The position numbers and the translations under genes are program-made. Positions 23,587-36,300 of a DNA stretch of 64,000 bases are shown here, piece by piece. Source of the DNA: Dirofilaria immitis (Eukaryota > Nematoda > Chromadorea > Rhabditida > Onchocercidae); the NCBI GenBank assembly GCA_024305405.1, contig JAKNDB010000068.1:3720501-3784500 (forward strand). The letters are read 5' to 3'. Below the pieces are notes generated by a model, which was not told the DNA's origin, did no database searches, and worked only from the letters and a program-made list of their open reading frames with translations. Every line of letters starts with the position of its first letter. Within the stretch, counting starts at the first letter, position 1.

Positions 23587-26500
23587 ATGGGCGTTACAAG
23601 CATATGGGAATATGTGCAAAAGTTTGTACAGCCTGTAAACATATCTGCATTACGGAACAAACGTATTGCTATAGGTTATTTATATATGAACATTCAAGCG
23701 TACAAATATATATAATTAAGATGGATCATACTAAATTTGACATAATTAACTGAATATTCTATAAGTATTATACATGAAATTAAAGTTTTGTCTCTTTTTG
23801 CTTATATCTTAAACCAACAAGTTGTTAAGTATCGGCACAAAAAAATAATCATGCATTTAGTTATGTTAATCCAAAAATAAGAAATTTGAAAGGAAAATAT
23901 TTAAAAAATGAAGATTATGGAAGATTCGATTATAGGAGACAGTAAGAAAAAAGTTTAGATCTTTTATTTTTTATTTTAGATGGTCACACTTGGCTATGTG
24001 AGGTATTACGTGGTTCAGTGGCACATTGCTCAACAGCTCGAAAACCATACTTAAGTACATTTTATACACGATGCCGAAGTTTATTGGAAGAAGGAGTTGA
24101 ACCTATCGTTGTTTTCGATGGAATTGATGAGGGAGAACGGGCAAATGTTTGTTTCTTTTGTTATCTATAGCTAAATTTTCATAAATTAAGTACTAAGATA
24201 TCTCCAATGATTTCAGATAGATTATGGAGTTACTTCGATGAGAAAAGTAAGAAAGCGTGGGAGCAAATATTGGACATCAGAGTTAAAACAAGAAATGGTA
24301 CCAAAAATTGAAGAGATTAAGGTGAAAATTTAGAAATTTTTTATAGTTTTACTGGAATTATCTCTTATCTTATTCTCGAATGCGTTTAAAAACTGCACAG
24401 ACGCACTGACAGTGTCATGTACTATTACATGTATCTTCGGGAAGATTTGGCGAGATTCATAAACTATACTGGCTTTTGGCTTCTCTTTCTTGGCAAGTGA
24501 CGTATACATGGCATGCTTCGCAGTTAATTGCTTGAAGATTTTGAGATAACAAAGATGCATATATCTTGGTTACGCCACCAACATTAATTTTTGCTTTTTC
24601 TGTTAGAATTCAATCAATACATGAAAATTCTCAGAATGAAACCTAAAAGGAGATTATTTGAAGATATTGTTGAATGCAATGGGAGTTCGCTGGATGGAAA
24701 GTAAATTAGAAGGTGAGGCGCAGTGCGCACAACTTGAGCAACGAGGCTTGGTACATGGTTGCATCACACGGGATTTTGATTATATTCTTTTTGGAGGGAA
24801 TAATCTCTATCAGGTAACGATGATTTTTTTATTTTTTCAAGTGATGAATAGTTTTTAAAGTTTCTGTTTTACGAATTTTTTAATATTATTGTCGTTTTTT
24901 TTGGGTTGTTAAGTTACAAAGGCCCGTCAAATTCGGGTTGAGATTCATCTATCTTAGGGCTGCTCATCTACCCCTATATTAAAAAAAACTCTACTTTTGA
25001 TTAATAGATCACTTATGGAATTTATGTTTTCTTGTGAATGACAGTTTTTATATTTTAAGTTCCGACAAACTCGTAGACAGGGATAGAAAGAGAAAGTCAT
25101 CTCTAAAATCACAAAACAAACAAACAATATGTTGAAACAAAACAAACAATATTTCTTATTCTTTTTAAAAATTATATTTCAATTTAAGGTCGAGTTTGGT
25201 TTTGGTGGCAAAATACAAAATAACATCCTTCATCTTTCTATGGATTACTTGGATGAGACCTTGTGCCTGAGCAGGTGAAAGCATTTATGTATTTCAGTAG
25301 ATTTTTGAGGGAAATAAAAGCGAAACGTTAAGGGAATTCCAAATCTCATTATGTAATACACGTAAACTAATTTATTAGCTCTTACAGTGAAGAATTGTTT
25401 GAAGTACTCTATGTCATTTTAAAGTTAAATATGATGGTTAAGATTTTAAATGCAATTTTTTTCTTTTTTCACTTACAAAAACTTTTAAAAGGGAAGAAAC
25501 TAAGAAAAATAAGCACAAATCAAAGCAGTTCAACGTATGATTGTTTTAGGTCTTGCCTTATCGCAATGACAATCATGATAGGTTGTGATTATGCTCAAAA
25601 AGGAATTCCTGGTGTTGGTTTAGTTACAGCTTTAGAAATTGTTTCCGAATTTTATCTTATGAAGCATGATCATCCTCAAGTTATTCTGGATCGATTTAAG
25701 TAAGTTTGCTTCATTTCTTTCCTAATTAATACTTTTATGAATTCAATATGGCAGTAACACTTTCCTGAATGATTTTTAGTTAGTTTTTATGTGATCGATA
25801 ATCCACATACAGTAATTCTCCCAATTTATTCCATATTAATTACTTATAACTGTTCAGGTCTTATACGACAGAAATGCTTCCAGTGCGCGATTATGACAGC
25901 AATGTCAAAAGGAAATTGCGACTTAGCGTTAATAGAAATTCCATAGATTTGCGAAATTTCAATCCAAATTCGGATGCTATGTCTAATGCAATCAATATTT
26001 ATATGATGCCAGTCGTTATTGAATATTCTCGTACACAGTTACCTAAAAAATGCCACCCAATATACAAAAAACCGAAGTATGTTTCTTGAAATTGCAGCAG
26101 TAGTCTTTCGAATATTTCAGACTACAGAGCGCGTTAAGAATCCTCGATTCATTATTATGATCATAGGCAGTTCGATTATTCCGTGCAATGCATCTTCAGA
26201 TGATTGCATACTTCACACAGGTTTAACGATATTTGGATCTTTCGAAAAAATTCAACGACAGGGGCTAATCAGTTTATAAAATTGCACGATAGGAGCTAAC
26301 TAGCTCAATCACTTCATATAATCAACCTTATTTTTTTCTGCTGATTCATTTACACTATGAAATCTTGTTTCTTCTACTTTCTCCAACAAATAAACATGAT
26401 AGGCTAAGATAAATACTCCACAGTCACTTCTTTATTTGAAGGAAATATTGATGCGTGAATGTAATTGGAAGCCAAATGGCATTAACTGTACGCAGAAACT

Positions 26501-27643
26501 GCAACCAGATTCAGAAAGAGTTGAGGCAAGTTATAATTGTATATTAGTTCCTTCAAAATTTCGTATTCGTTCTATGACTGATGGTGATGATTCTGGATTT
26601 TTTTAAGCACTGTACATCGTCCTTTTTCAATCATTCGTTGTCTGAATAATTATTTCGTGTTTATTTTTATTAATTCCAAGAATTGTTTAGAAATCTGCGA
26701 CACTTGCTAAAGGAGGGCGTACTGCTTGCTCAAAACGTGAGCGTGTTGCCATAGAACGTCTACGTGTAAACGCTTTGCTTTACAAACACAGTCCTGTAAG
26801 TTCTTTGAATTTCATTTAGATAAATAAAGTGCTGTAGAAACTAATTAAATTACAGATTCTTTTATAGAGCAATCTTTCATCTGGGTAGTTTCATAGACTA
26901 CTAGTTAAAAGGCTCTTCTCTAAAAGGAAAAAAAACAAAGTGTCGCAATGATTTTATTAGCAAATAAATGTGATGATTTTAGCTTTCTGTCAGATATGGA
27001 AATGAGGTCAATAAGATCGTTCGAGTTTCTTTTTTTTTTGATATTGATAAAAAATTTTGTTGATAATAATAATTATGAAGAAGAAAGATAATAATTGTTT
27101 ACGAGGTATATCAGTCAGATTTTATGAATATAGTAATTCGTTTCTTCATAATTATCAAAATTTCCTGTGCATACCGATGAATAATAGATAGCGCAAGTTT
27201 ATTTCGTACCAACATAAGCACAGAAATTGAAGACTTTGGAAATCTCATTTCTTTTATGAGTTAAGTATAAGTTATTATTACAGGTGATAGAAGTGATCTC
27301 AGTACCGTCAACTTCAGAAGATGTAAATCAGCTGAACGGTGAAAGTAGTGGTGTAATTGCCTCATCACAGCGAGATGCAGTTCAACGAAGTGGACGAAGA
27401 AAGGCAAATCATGAAATGGCTGGTATGCAACAACCACCGCCCAACAAAATTCCTCGAAAAGATGGTTTTGTTACAAAAGTGAATGCTTCTAATATAAATC
27501 AGGTACAGGTACAACCAGCATTGGGACAGAATGAACCGATTATTATTGAGGAGCAAAATTCAGCTGCCACTGAGCTTCGTCGTCGAAGATGTCGGTCGAA
27601 CCAATGCACTGCATGTCTTCACAGTATAATTGCCTCTTTTTAG
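23587..27643 (+). CDS. gen-1: GEN-1 Holliday-junction resolvase (XPG/FEN family)
   Basis: Structure-specific nuclease that cuts Holliday junctions in DNA repair. Ten exons: 23587-23674, 23980-24146, 24217-24321, 24635-24813, 25189-25274, 25550-25699, 25858-26076, 26424-26525, 26691-26795, 27284-27643; about 520 residues. The N-terminus MGVTSIWEYV matches the family start (MGVNDLW in human GEN1). XPG-N: RIAIDGHTWLCE and EPIVVFDG. XPG-I: MGVRWMESKLEGEAQCAQLE, with both catalytic Glu, and GCITRDFDYILFGG, with paired Asp. Helix-hairpin region: MIGCDYAQKGIPGVG. A GEN1-like stretch follows (SLLYLKEILMRECNWKPNGI). The last exon is polar, ending in a basic RRRRCRSNQC segment. One A must be added at 24639-24641 and at 26066-26071. 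Intron 8 uses a GC donor (GAG|GCAAGT). FEN1 and XPG are less likely because of the pattern after the nuclease core. Confidence 0.88.
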
Positions 27644-30194
27644 AGTAAAATCTCTTACATTGTCTCTACTGTTGATCTTTTAAATGAATTTTAAGTCGGT
27701 TTTTACTGACATCATTATAAATCACTCTCAGTTTCACTTCTTTTTATGCTTATGACGCTTATAGCAGTTATTTCTTTTTGGCCATGTTTTTTCTCTTGCA
27801 GCAAATCTCTAGTCTTGTTGAAATTGAATGATAGATAATTTAGAATGAGCATCATTCACAAGATTTATTTTGCGCTTCTTTGACGATTAAGTAAAAGTAA
27901 AAATTAGTATGCCATCAAAATCCACATTAGTCGGTTCTTAGATCTCTACGTAATAAAGTGTTACAAAGTGTTTTATCTGTAATTTTAGTGAAATTAGGGA
28001 GAAAAAGCTACAGCATGTCACTGCTGCATGTGCAATGTTCTGTTACATATTATTGCATCTGCTGGAAATTATTAGGAAGGAGACTTGATAATAGTGAGAG
28101 AATACATAATAACTTGAAGCATTTTATGATAGATGTATTTCGGAGTATTTTTGGAGTATTTATCATTTTTAATTTCAGTAGCCACGTTAAGATAGTGTTT
28201 AGACATTAGTTAATTCTATTGCTTCTGTTTTGATTTTATTTTTATTTATAAGTTGGTCTTGCCCAATGTAATAATCACTGCTAACGGAGTAATTTGTTGC
28301 CAAATTTGCAGATAATTCAGTCGAGGGCATAAATTTTCGATTACACGAAGCTGACGAATTGAATTACTGTGCTTCCTACGGGCTATTGAAAAATACGGCA
28401 CCAATATTACTAGAACCGTTGTGGTTTCCTTTTTTCCTGTTTTTTACTTTTATCAGATTTAAAGCAATGGTCTTTCGTTCTTTTTGCCTTTGCTTTCTCT
28501 ATCTGATGCTATTTTCAGTATATTACATAATTTCCCATTCGACTATTTCTTTTTCTTCAAAACTGTTTCATTGCTAAGCTTTTAAACACAGTATCTACTA
28601 CCCGGTGATTTTGGATTTTTTATCTATATACTTCTAGTATTATTTTTATTTTCGAGTTTAATTTTATTAATTTTATAGGTATATCTTTCAGATAAGTAGT
28701 ACTCTCCGCTTATCTTGTTCACTCGAGCTCCCTCGAGCAATATATCTTTTTTGATTTGAACTGTGACTTTTAAATTATCAAAATATTTTTATATATTTTT
28801 GTGTGGGAGAAAAATGTTTCAAGTTATAGCTAGGAAATGACCGAATGAATTTTTCATTTTTTCATTGACCTAATGAATCATATCACAGCGAGATTAAAAT
28901 TTCGTATGTAAGTTGATTATTTTTCACGAAGTTCGTCTGAATTTTGTGAAAGATTTGAAATTTAGAAGATACATTTCTTGAAATACTTGCGGGACTCATA
29001 AGAAATGTCAACGTTAGATGTCTCTGCAGTCGTGTCACATTGTTGCCATTATGTTCACCATCGTTTCAATTAGAACATTTAAATTATTGTTTGATTAGTT
29101 TTTGAATTTTACCGTTTTTTCCTTTTTGTTCAAATCACTACGGTTCTAACCTTTTCAAGTGCGAAAGAAGGTGAGAATCCTTTGTGATATTCGGTTGTTT
29201 AATATTTTTAGTTCTTTCAGTATGAGAAATCATTCTTTCTATCGAACAGTTTTTTGTTTCTCATAACAGTTCTTCATGAGCTGCATTCTTAATGATGAAT
29301 ATTGAAAAGAATTCAAGTGGCGTAAATAATTTCTCAAGAAATAGCGAATAAAAATATAAATTTTCACATAAATAGTAATCGTAATTTGCTTTGTTCCGTT
29401 CTTCAATTTCTTTTTTTTTAAGTGTGAAGAATATATTTTGTTTTGTATGTTATTATTATCACATTATTTGCTTATATATATATTATATATAAATTTTTTT
29501 GTGAATCCCTCAATTAAAGGGAACTATTTGCTCATATCTAACATATTTTTTTGTTTATTTTAAACTATTCAATAATGAAATAATAAATGTGAAAGAAATG
29601 TTTTTTTTAATTAGTTTTTTTATTTTAGATTATGCTTAATATATATATTTTCTCTCTTTGCCCTTCATCTCTTCTTTTTGTGCTTGCGAATTTTGTTAAT
29701 TGTACCCTTCGCAAAAAGAAAGCTATTCGTATTTTGAAGCTCTAATATCTTTATTTTTTTCTTTCTCTTCTTATATATTTTGTCGTTTATTATTATTGGT
29801 GAATGAATAAGAGGAGCTTTAATTATACTGTTGTTGCTGTTGATTTTGTGTATATAAGATAAGAAAGGTTAATACCTTAATTTAAACATATTTACGAACA
29901 CATTTCAAGAATGATATTGATGGTAATTGAATGAAAGGTAATGATCATAATAATTTCCCATTTGAAATGGAGGAAGAATATTTAGGTAAAAGATTTGATA
30001 ATTCATGAAAAATAACAGAAAAAGTTGTAATACTATAAAATGCAAGATAAGTTTCTCGTCAAAATAATGGTATATATTGTCTAAGTTTTAGAATAGTATG
30101 GTGCAAATTTGGTTTGAAAAAATTATTTTTGCAACAATAATTGCCTACATCATTTGTGAAAACAAAAATAATGATTTTATTTTAACTTATAGCA
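27644..30194. other. Intergenic, gen-1 to BCAS2
   Basis: About 2.5 kb, T-rich. Several open frames (for example 27958-28209 and 28359-28577) have no splice partners or recognisable motif and are probably 3' UTR or noncoding. No RNA gene seen. Confidence 0.45.
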
Positions 30195-31677
30195 ATGGAA
30201 ATTACATCTATGGCTATGGTGCCACATGTCGCAGCTACTGCAAGCAAATCGGAAGATGCAGCAATTTTAGTAGATGCTTTACCTTATCTTGATTCCGATT
30301 ATACGGAATCCGATCGACAGATGGCAATGCAATTGATAGAAGATGAATGCCGAATTTTTCGTCCAGTGAAAATTATTTGCAAAATATGTCACCTCCTGAT
30401 TTCGATGTGTTTCTGACACCTTGTTTAATCAAAGAACATATTAGGATGTCCAAAAACAAGTGAGTTTCTTTTATTTTTTTGCTTCGTGTTTTTATGACAT
30501 TATTGTTAATATGGAATTAGCCATTATCCGTAAGGAAGAAGTTCAAAATATTTATTGATTTCATTGCATCGAATGTTATAGAATGTTGAAATGTTTTATT
30601 TTGTGCCGATGTCCTACGAAGCATCGGTAAAGAAAGTATTAACCAAAAAGTCATATTTATTGCGTTTTCTCTCATAATTTTTAGATTTTTTTAAAATATT
30701 ATTTATATCACATGTTTTTATCTTTTGATATTAAAATTTTCTATTTTTTTAGGAAATGTCAAAATTAGATATGTCACGATATGAATTATCGTGTCCGTCA
30801 ACAACAGGACGACAGGGTGATAAAACTTCGTGGAGAAAAGCACGTACTGAAGCAAATTTCCTTTTAATTCTTAATCAAATTCGAATCTATTTTTCAATTT
30901 CTTTGTGTTTTCGAACAAAATATGATGTCGGTGATGATGATAATAATGATAATACCAGCAATAATAATAGTTAGTTCAGGCTATTCGTAATGCAGCTGCT
31001 CAGAATGAACATTTATTACTTCGTAATATCAATTTGCAATTAATGGACGAGCATGCACCACCTGTTTACCTTCGATACAACAGAGGATTGGAGACTATGT
31101 TGCGCTGTGAAGAGAAAGAACTGAGGAAGGTAGTAAACACAAATCATTGCGAAATCTGAAATATGTTCTTTTTGTTTTTCGAAATCTGAAATATGTTCTT
31201 TTTGTTTTTTTTTTTTGTTTTTAGCTTCATTATTCATATTTTATTTGTTTTGGAAATTTTGCATCAGTTCGTTTACATAGCTTTCAATTCATCAATGATT
31301 TATTATTTAGTTTTTACATGCCTGTATCTCGTCTATTAACTTATTTGTTTATTTGCACTTAGATTTTATTTCGAATTCTTATGCATAGATTGTTGATTAT
31401 AGACTTTATGCACATTTTTTCTTATTTATTTTTCATTCAAAATAATAATAATAATATATACCAATTTCAAATCGCAAGAAAATTTCAGCTTCGAGAAGAA
31501 GTAATGGAAATTCATTCGAGACGGCGGAAAAGTCAAATGGAAGCAGGAATGAAACTAAAAGATTTGGAGCAAAGTTGGGTACAAATGGTTACCAAAAATT
31601 ATAAGATGGAACTTGCTTGTCAAGATCTAGCAGCAGATAATGAGATATTAGCTAAGAAAGCTAAACTAATGTCATAG
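30195..31677 (+). CDS. BCAS2: BCAS2/SPF27, Prp19-complex splicing factor
   Basis: Core subunit of the Prp19 (NineTeen) complex in the nuclear spliceosome. Four exons: 30195-30459, 30753-30843, 30975-31129, 31489-31677; about 233 residues (human 225). Matching landmarks: VDALPYLDSDY near residue 25, CRIFRPVKNYLQNMSPPDF, MSRYELSCPSTTG, then coiled-coil segments ending in LKDLEQSWVQMVTKNYKMEL, the counterpart of human MESNWVSLVSKNYEIE. Exon 1 needs one extra A in each of the runs 30369-30372 and 30452-30456; the phases then fit all four exons. An acceptor-like TTATAG lies three bases before the ATG, which suggests trans-splicing or a noncoding first exon. I chose the donor at 30844 over read-through because it keeps the BCAS2 alignment and phase. 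Confidence 0.9.
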
Positions 31678-33319
31678 AGTTTCTTTTTTCCTACGCTTTA
31701 ATAATGTATGTTGTTGAGTGCTGTTTTTGAGTAGTTTGAATTTATGAGTAGAAAAGAATTACTTGTGATGGAAAGGTTTTTTCAATGTATTCTGATTTAT
31801 CATTTTGTTATATTATTGTTCATTTGAGGATTTTGTCATATCTGTTCTTGTTTATAAATTTCGAAACTATTTTCTTAGAGCACCATATTCAATGCCATCC
31901 GTTATCTACATTAATATTTTTCATTATTGTCCAAATTTTAGATGATCTTTTTAAGCGAAAAACATTTTTTTAGAATGCTTTATTTTGAAACAAATCAGCA
32001 AAAATTAAATCATTTATAAGGTTCACAAGAAATTTTTCCAATATGAATAAAGAATTTTCGATTGATTCGTGTTATATTTTCAGTTTTAAAAGTTCGAAAA
32101 AGTATGCAACTATACAGCTGTTCGTCGAAAAAAACAAAAATTTTAAACATAAAAATTTTTAACAAAAATTTATGTTAACCTGAACAAACTAACGAAAAAG
32201 AAAAATTCTAACTTTTGAGATTCATTTTTTTCTTTCTTTAAACTTCTTGAAAGTATGAGAGAAGTATGATTATAATTTATATGTTAAAATTCACAATTAA
32301 CATGTGGTAGGAGGTGGTTTTAAATGAACCATCTATACCATATGTTTGATGATAATCGAACTATATGCAATCACTGATATGATAGTAAAAACGATAACGT
32401 TAAATATTGATACTGGAAAAAGTGGAGAGAAGAAAATGAGTGTTAGTTGGCTGGCAACAATGATAAGGCGGAATAATTCTTATCGATTCCTACTACTATA
32501 CTCTGTATCGCTATGTATACACTTGTCTTTCGTAATGTTATCAATCTTTTTTATTATTACTATTTCTTTTCTCTCTTTAGGCAAATAGCTACTCAATAAC
32601 TTAATTGTTTATATGTGTAATAAAAGTTTAATGCAGAAATATTTAGAAGGAAATACAATGGGTAGAAAGGATATTATTGAATAATTAAATTTAATTAATT
32701 TGATAGTTTTTTTTTGCAATTTTCAATATTTAGTTGTCATAGAATGATAAGATTTAATTTGATGAAATGTTAGAAAGAGAATAAATTGATATAATTCATA
32801 TTATAGTAATTTAGTATATGCAATTTACAATTTTTGATAATTTTATTCGAATAGAAAATTAAAAGAATTTTTGAAATATTTCAAACGAATGTTTATATAT
32901 TTTGCATGAAATATTAATTAAGTATTTAAATTTAATAATTAAATTGTTTTTGCAATATTTAGATATTTTTTGCTTTTAAATAACAAAATTTCAAATTAGC
33001 AATTACAAATAGTCTAAATTTATGATAATTACTGAAATTTTTTAATTAATTAATAATTATTAAAGGAAAATTATAATTGTTGTTTAATTGAAATAAGAAC
33101 TGATTGTTTTTTTTCGTGTTGTTTCGAGATTTATATATATTTTTTTAAAATAAGCTATGCTTAGTTTAGCAGAATGATTAGTAACAAGAGGATTATCAAT
33201 AATATCTTATTATATATGTAGATTATGATATTTGTATGACTTTTTTCTTGCGATTTCATTTCAGTAAATATTTGATTGAAATTAATTCATAAGTTATTAA
33301 TTATAGGAATCAAAGATTG
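31678..33319. other. Intergenic, BCAS2 to E-Syt
   Basis: BCAS2 3' flank and E-Syt promoter region. An AATAAA lies at about 32046. The open frame at 32346-32588 has no supporting features. Nothing else seen. Confidence 0.45.
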
Positions 33320-36300
33320 ATGCAAGAAAGTAAAAATGACATGGCAAAATTATGTGGTACCAGTGGTCGGAAGTTTTATCATTTCCGGAGTATATTTTTA
33401 ATTATTAATTTTTTATATCATTTCCGGAATATATTTTTGATTGTTTATTTTTTAAAATCTATTTTGTATATAGGCAAGATATAAGATACAGTTTAATCAT
33501 ATATGATGTTAGCAGAATTGATAATTTTTGATCATTTTTTGATATTTTATCATTTATTAAATTGTCATTGCTGTTTTACATGAATTAATACTATTGAAAT
33601 ATTTGACTTTTTTTTTCATTATTCTACATTTTATGATGAAAATTATTTAATTAAATTAATCCCAGATTATTTGTTGAGTTTTCTAATGAAAAATATGAAT
33701 AATTAAATATTATAGAAAGTTAGAAATAATTATTGGATAAGATATTTATACTCTGAATTCTTCAAAAAGATATTGAATTAGATTAAAGTTTCAATTTTTA
33801 AATTCGATTTCAATTGTGTTTAATTATATGACTTATTTTAGAATTCATAATTTCTATAAATATTTTGCAATTTCTAAAATTGAATTGCATCCATTACATT
33901 TCATTACAACAATATAACTTATATAATAAATATATCTAAATTATAAGATGAATATATCTGTCTTTTTTAGAAATTTCAATATCATCAGATCATTCAAACT
34001 ATTAATTAAATTAACTTCGTTGATTAGCTTGGACTATCGCAAATGTTTCACTATTATTTCATTTATTAGTGATTCTTTGTAGAATCTCTTAGTTTAGTTG
34101 AAATGTAACATTTTTCAGATATTTAGCTAATAACTAGTTAAATTAATTTCCTATATTACTGAACTCTGAATCTGGTTTTTCAGTTCTGTTATTTACTTGG
34201 GCATTATCATTTTTCGTTCGGATGGATTTTAATTCTTGTCGCTTTGCATGGATTGAAATCGCATATGTGGCGACAACGTGAGAAACGACTTTTAAGTTTA
34301 AGACAAACCGCTCTGAAAGAACGAGAAGTTTGTTCAATTATTGAAATAGTGTTTTTTTTTATTCAATATAAATTCATATATTTTTTAGACTTTTAGATTT
34401 CTTAGAAAGTAGTTTACATCATTTTGAAATTACGGAATATTTACATTTTTTGAAATTACAAAAAGGGAAAGAATGTTTTGATTTTTTCCAGGTTATATTA
34501 GCGCAGCTGCAGGATCTTCCAGCATGGGTTCAGTTTCCAGACACCGAACGAGTCGAATGGCTTAACAAAGTTTGTTTCTCGTTAAGAAATTTAAAACTGC
34601 CTATTGTATAAACAAATAAACTTATTGCATAAGTAAATGAAATTAGCTATTGCTTTCTATTAAATCATATATGATAGCACAGCCATAAAATTTTTTTATT
34701 ATAACATCATGTATTTTTTCTAATATGCAAATTATTGGATGATAAAAGAGATTTGATTCTTGCTAATTTTAGGCTGTGAAGATTTATTATAGAAGGTTTT
34801 GATCCATACTTGCATTTTTTTCAGGTCATATTACAACTTTGGCCATACATCACCGAATATTCCAAGCGTTTTATGCGTGAATACATCGAACCTCAAGTTA
34901 AATCGCAACTACCATCTATCTTTAGGTCATTCAAATTCACGAAAATGGATATGGGTGATATTCCTTGTCGTGTCGGCGGTATTAAAGTAATTATCATGAA
35001 AGTTTCATGGATTTTTGCAAAAATTTTTTTCAAATGCAGAATTATTTCCTAACAAAAATTTCAAAAACTGGAAGAGTTTGTTTAGAGATTTTTGTGAATT
35101 ATATTGAATCTATGATTGTTAACTACTTATGCTAATTCATACTTATTTACTGGAAAATATCGTAAAAGTTCTGTGCTCATTACTAATAGGAGTTAAACTT
35201 CCCTTATTGTCAGGTTTACACGCATAATGTTGGTCGAGATCGCATTATAGTTGACATGGATGTCGCTTATGCCGGAGATGCAGATTTTGATGTTACTGTT
35301 GCAGGTTTCACTGGCGGTTTAAATCAGCTGCAGGTGCAGTATTTTTAGTCTTTCTAGAGATTATAATATAGTAAAAATGTTTGTTGGCTTAAAAGCATGA
35401 TAATAGTTTACAATTAAACTTTGTATAATTTCGGTCTAGTTAAAATGCGTTCCAGTTTTCTGGAAAGTTAAGAGCTGTATTGAGGCCGTTGTTACCGTAT
35501 CCACCAATGGTCGGCGGTGTTTCTGGATTCTTTTGGAAAAACCGGTGAGTCCGATTTTAAAATGGACAAGGTATTATAGTAATAATTTGTTTCCATTCAT
35601 CAGTGTCCTTAGTAAAGGTTATTACTTTTTAAGTTGCATTTTGATTCTTTCAGATTTCAGAAAATCGATTTCAATCTGACTGGAATGGGTGAATTTGTAG
35701 AACTGCCTGGTTTATTAAATGCAATCCGTGCAATAATTGATTCTCAGGTGAATGATTTTAATATTTCTTTTATTTCTGCATGGAAGCCTGATGACTTTTG
35801 CTATCTTACTTGTTGCGTTAGAATTTTTTTATTTTTAGGAAAACCAATAATATTTTCAAGAATGCAAAAAAAAAATTCTAGGTTTCGGCTTTGTGTGTAC
35901 TTCCGAATGAAATCGTTGTCCCATTGGCTCCAAATATCGATATCACTAGATTGCATTTACCAGAGCCAGATGGTGTAGTTCGTTTGAAGATTGTCGAAGC
36001 TAGAAATCTCGAGAACAGAGATATAAAATTCACAAAGAGTATGGCAAGTGACCCATATTGCGAAATACAAGGTATCATTTTTTAAATACAAACAAATTTT
36101 TATTTTTATAACGTTTTAAAATTTGATAGTATCTACTACTTTGCTCTCTTGATTTCGAACACATATAGTATTCGCTATTACATCCCTCCACCACTGTATT
36201 ATCTATTCTTTTATATTTTATATTACTTATTCATGATTTATCTAATAATTTAATCGCTAATTTATTATTATTTGATATATTTATTGGACTGGTTGAATTT

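Noticed and set aside
24330..24560. Minus-strand open frame inside gen-1 intron 3
   Set aside because: Intronic and antisense, without recognisable motif.
28359..28577. Hydrophobic Phe/Leu-rich plus-strand open frame
   Set aside because: T-rich sequence yields such frames by chance; no splice partner or conserved motif.
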